Assembly (NCBI GenBank): GCA_902802285.1 | Contig: CADCLI010000002.1 | Span: 1 to 62,979, forward strand | Reading direction: 5' to 3' | From: an uncultured Bacteroidales bacterium | GTDB lineage: Bacteria > Bacteroidota > Bacteroidia > Bacteroidales > Bacteroidaceae | Length of the DNA stretch: 62,979 nt | Shown: in pieces, positions 60,653 through 62,979 of the stretch | How the letters are laid out: every line of letters begins with the position of its first letter | Position numbering within the stretch: the stretch's first letter is position 1 | Made by a program: the position numbers and the translations under genes | The notes under the pieces: model-generated | Database searches by the model: none | The model's input: the letters and a program-made list of their open reading frames with translations, nothing else | What the model was told of the DNA's origin: nothing

Positions 60653-62979
60653 TCAGAATGCGGACTCCAGTATGTATGGAACACCCGATGAGGTGATTCC
60701 TGCAGCAGAGACATTGAAATGTCTGGTTATGGAACTGTTGTAGAATTCCACTTGGGCCTTACCTTCCTCGTCGGTTATGACATTGGGGTTCCAGTAAAGC
60801 GTGCGACGGTAATCCACATCACCCTGTATGGGGCCGCTCGGATATTCGGGAGAATCGAAGCTGTATGGTCGGGAGAAACCGTCAACGGTAGTTACACGGC
60901 GGTCCAACCTGAATCTGTCTGATTTGCTGCTCATCTCTCTCTTCTCCTTTAACTGAATATCGACCAATATCTTGCGGCGTTCAAGCTTTCTTGGGTCAAT
61001 GTGGGGGTTGTTAGCCAGATATTCAGGAAACAGATCTGTAAGGGCGAAATCGTCAGGCATGTCATCCAGAAACATGCTTGCATACTCGCTGGCGTTTCCA
61101 AGACCTTTCTGTACCCCTTTGTTCATGAAATCATTGAACAGCGGACACACCTGTATTATTTCAAACATGGTCATCGGTTTCTCATAAACTATGATGCTCC
61201 TTATATCCATGGCATCAATTGAGAACGGATAGTCCGATATCCCCTTGTCATAATAATGCTTGCTGTCATGAATATAGAAGAAAGCCTTGAAACCGTTTAT
61301 TTCGACTGAATCCGCACGGAAATCACCTTGACAGGTGTCTGAAATATCGTATCCTTTCTCAATGAGATAACCGTACAGGTCAGTGGAGTAGTCTCCCTTG
61401 TCCAGTTCGGCTTCAGTATCCTTGATGACATCGTATGACTTGAATGTGAAATAATCCACATACATGCGGTCCTCGTTGATGTCAACCTCCGGAAGCAGCA
61501 ATCCCTTTTCGACGCTTATTATAGCCGACAATCCGTCTTCATCCTGAACTGCCTGACTGTTGCCTGCCTTTTTCCTTGTGGCCTGGTTGCTGGTTATGAC
61601 AAGTTCTTCAGGCTGATATGGGCGTATGGCGGGTTTCAGGGAACGCTCCAACACTATCCTGGCGTCGGGTCCGACAAGGCGTTTCCTCTTGCCGGTGAAT
61701 GCGCTGATGCTCAATTTGGCATAGTCGTAGAAGGCGGGTCCCAGATCAAACCCGAAATATCCGGTTGAATCAGTCATGTATGAGTACGTCTCAGTCAGTT
61801 TCTTGTCCTGCGGCACCAGGGCGGCTTTGACCTCAACTCCGTTCATGGGTCTTCTGCCCGATGAATTCAGGATCCATCCGTTAACCGTGAGGCTCTCTTC
61901 CCTGCGATGCCTTTCAGTGAACTCTGACTGGCCGGTCATTATGTTCCAGTCATAACGCTCCCAGCCCTGGATCATGCAGAGCAGGTCAAGGGAATGGTCA
62001 CACTCCGGACTGTCGGATTCAAAATACCATGAGGGAGTCTCAATCAGTCCTCTCAAGTCTGATGAAAGAAGCATGAATGTCCTGAGGTCATCAGCCATCG
62101 GACTGCCCTGACTACGGATATCGCGAACCGACAGGCAGAAACGGTCGTGGAACGGATTGCCGTTACCGTCGTCCAGGCTGAAATTGAGTTGTATCCTGTC
62201 AAAAGGTCCGTAACTGTCCTTGTCGGCCTTAACTTCTATTACCGGAACTTTTGTCTGCTTGCTGCGATGGTATAATGAACGGCTTGAGTAGAGTGTGCCA
62301 TGACTGTCAAATAGATGAATCCGGCAGACTCCTTCAGGTACTCCGTGGAGTGAAATCTTTTTCCGTGCGGGAGCCGGACCGGCATCTATGGTAAAGAAAT
62401 CCATAAGTTCACCCCTGCATGTGAGTGTGACGCCAAGCGTAGTGCCGTAAAAACCGCCGGTGGCATCAACCGCTACCTCCAGACTGTCTTTGCCGTCCTG
62501 CACGACCGACAGGGCGATGCCGGAATTTTGGGCTTGCGGGAGATTGAAAGTCTGGGTTTTGCCGCCCGCGGTTATCTTAACCTGATTACGCCTCTGCAGG
62601 GGAGTGAAGAGGAATTCACCCATTCCGTTGTGAATAGTTGAGAATGAGACCGTCCCGTCTTCCGTAACGCCTTGGGCATCGGTTCCGAATCCTGTCTCAT
62701 CTGTTACCTTGAATGCCACGCGACACGGTTTCCCGATTATAAGTTGCCCGCCTTCGGGATAGAAAGAGGCGTTTATGTCGTGGATATTCTCTGTCTTGGG
62801 ACGGGGATTGAAAGACTCGGCCTTGCGGATCTTTACCACCGGACTGGACTGATAGAAACTGCCTTCTTCCTTGGGCTTCTCAAATACGGCAAAAACCCTG
62901 CTGAAGATTGATTTTTCATCAAAATTGAGCATATAGCTGGTGTATGCACGCACTTCATAGAATCCGCTGGGATACTCCA
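60653..62979 (-). CDS. MG2-domain surface or periplasmic protein, paralogue B (5' end missing)
   Basis: The gene runs off the right edge; 775 codons are visible and the start, signal peptide and MG2 domain lie beyond the window. It aligns throughout with the protein at 54682: YPSGFYEVRAYTSYMLNFD, INASFYPEGGQLIIGKPCRV, LTVNGWILNSSGRRPMNGVE, YVDYFTFKSYDVIKD, STDLYGYLIEKGYD, GDVDYRRTLYWNPNVITDEE and GITSSGVPYILESAF. One segment near the end (LGNASEYASMFLDD onward, about 30 residues) is absent from paralogue A. It is convergent with the phosphopantetheinyl transferase gene, 7 bp apart. Confidence 0.8.
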   Translation of the reverse strand, partial: EYPSGFYEVRAYTSYMLNFDEKSIFSRVFAVFEKPKEEGSFYQSSPVVKIRKAESFNPRPKTENIHDINASFYPEGGQLIIGKPCRVAFKVTDETGFGTDAQGVTEDGTVSFSTIHNGMGEFLFTPLQRRNQVKITAGGKTQTFNLPQAQNSGIALSVVQDGKDSLEVAVDATGGFYGTTLGVTLTCRGELMDFFTIDAGPAPARKKISLHGVPEGVCRIHLFDSHGTLYSSRSLYHRSKQTKVPVIEVKADKDSYGPFDRIQLNFSLDDGNGNPFHDRFCLSVRDIRSQGSPMADDLRTFMLLSSDLRGLIETPSWYFESDSPECDHSLDLLCMIQGWERYDWNIMTGQSEFTERHRREESLTVNGWILNSSGRRPMNGVEVKAALVPQDKKLTETYSYMTDSTGYFGFDLGPAFYDYAKLSISAFTGKRKRLVGPDARIVLERSLKPAIRPYQPEELVITSNQATRKKAGNSQAVQDEDGLSAIISVEKGLLLPEVDINEDRMYVDYFTFKSYDVIKDTEAELDKGDYSTDLYGYLIEKGYDISDTCQGDFRADSVEINGFKAFFYIHDSKHYYDKGISDYPFSIDAMDIRSIIVYEKPMTMFEIIQVCPLFNDFMNKGVQKGLGNASEYASMFLDDMPDDFALTDLFPEYLANNPHIDPRKLERRKILVDIQLKEKREMSSKSDRFRLDRRVTTVDGFSRPYSFDSPEYPSGPIQGDVDYRRTLYWNPNVITDEEGKAQVEFYNSSITRHFNVSAAGITSSGVPYILESAF

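Noticed and set aside
1..62979. tRNA or rRNA genes
   Set aside because: I saw no cloverleaf-type sequence with GTTCRA and CCA-end context, nor rRNA motifs, on either strand; a covariance-model scan would be decisive.

Overview
The window comes from a member of the Bacteroidales, most likely Bacteroidaceae or Prevotellaceae. Three things support this. Almost every promoter I can place fits the Bacteroidetes housekeeping consensus (TTTG, then TAnnTTTG). The gene content is typical: MG2-type surface proteins, ECF sigma cassettes, lipoproteins ending a short signal in Cys, DUF4143 ATPases, and a six-domain S1 protein of 597 residues. The class III ribonucleotide reductase points to an anaerobe. 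Base composition is close to 50% GC. I found no tRNA, rRNA, CRISPR array, transposase or integrase.

Layout. 1-6.5 kb is a scarred region: the 3' end of a GH30 glycosidase, a broken HigA antitoxin, mazG, a DUF4143 ATPase, a truncated TPR lipoprotein, a FISUMP-type lipoprotein and a decayed MG2 remnant. 6.5-12.1 kb is a housekeeping block: valS with a rearranged 3' end, a membrane coiled-coil protein and a DEAD-box helicase. 12.1-12.5 kb holds four 83-bp tandem repeats, each able to form a hairpin. 12.6-42.7 kb is the main accessory locus. 42.7-46.7 kb holds a TonB-dependent receptor divergent from an ECF sigma operon. 46.7-50.2 kb holds nikR and a cobalamin riboswitch in front of nrdDG. 50.2-57.3 kb (minus strand) holds rpsA, rnz, an ECF sigma/anti-sigma/Spy-like cassette and an MG2 protein. 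57.3-60.6 kb holds DUF1846, ThrE-like and phosphopantetheinyl transferase genes. A second MG2 paralogue runs off the right edge.

The main locus (12.6-42.7 kb) looks like one regulon. It encodes six large FtsX/MacB-type permeases but only one matching ATPase, one HlyD-type adaptor and one TolC-type channel. Seven transcription starts (five permeases, the ATPase and tolC) carry the same 86-87 bp leader: a GTGTC-AAAAAATTA-GAC box, two ACGATTTTG-like boxes 20 bp apart, then a TTG-N21-TAnnTTTG promoter. Inside the locus lie a histidine kinase and a response regulator with a receiver and a Fis-type HTH but no sigma-54 AAA+ domain; it is the obvious candidate to bind the leader. The spaces between the first four permeases each hold a type II toxin-antitoxin pair (HicBA, PIN/RelB, YafQ/DinJ) on the opposite strand.

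Between permeases 5 and 6, a near-perfect 108-bp inverted repeat flanks a 6.4-kb segment. It carries two P-loop ATPase genes with repeat or palindrome elements upstream, a two-gene ABC-type ATPase/TOPRIM module that resembles OLD, PARIS or RloAB defence systems, and the two-component genes. Small palindromic elements (GTGACGC...GCGTCAC) sit at many gene ends here.
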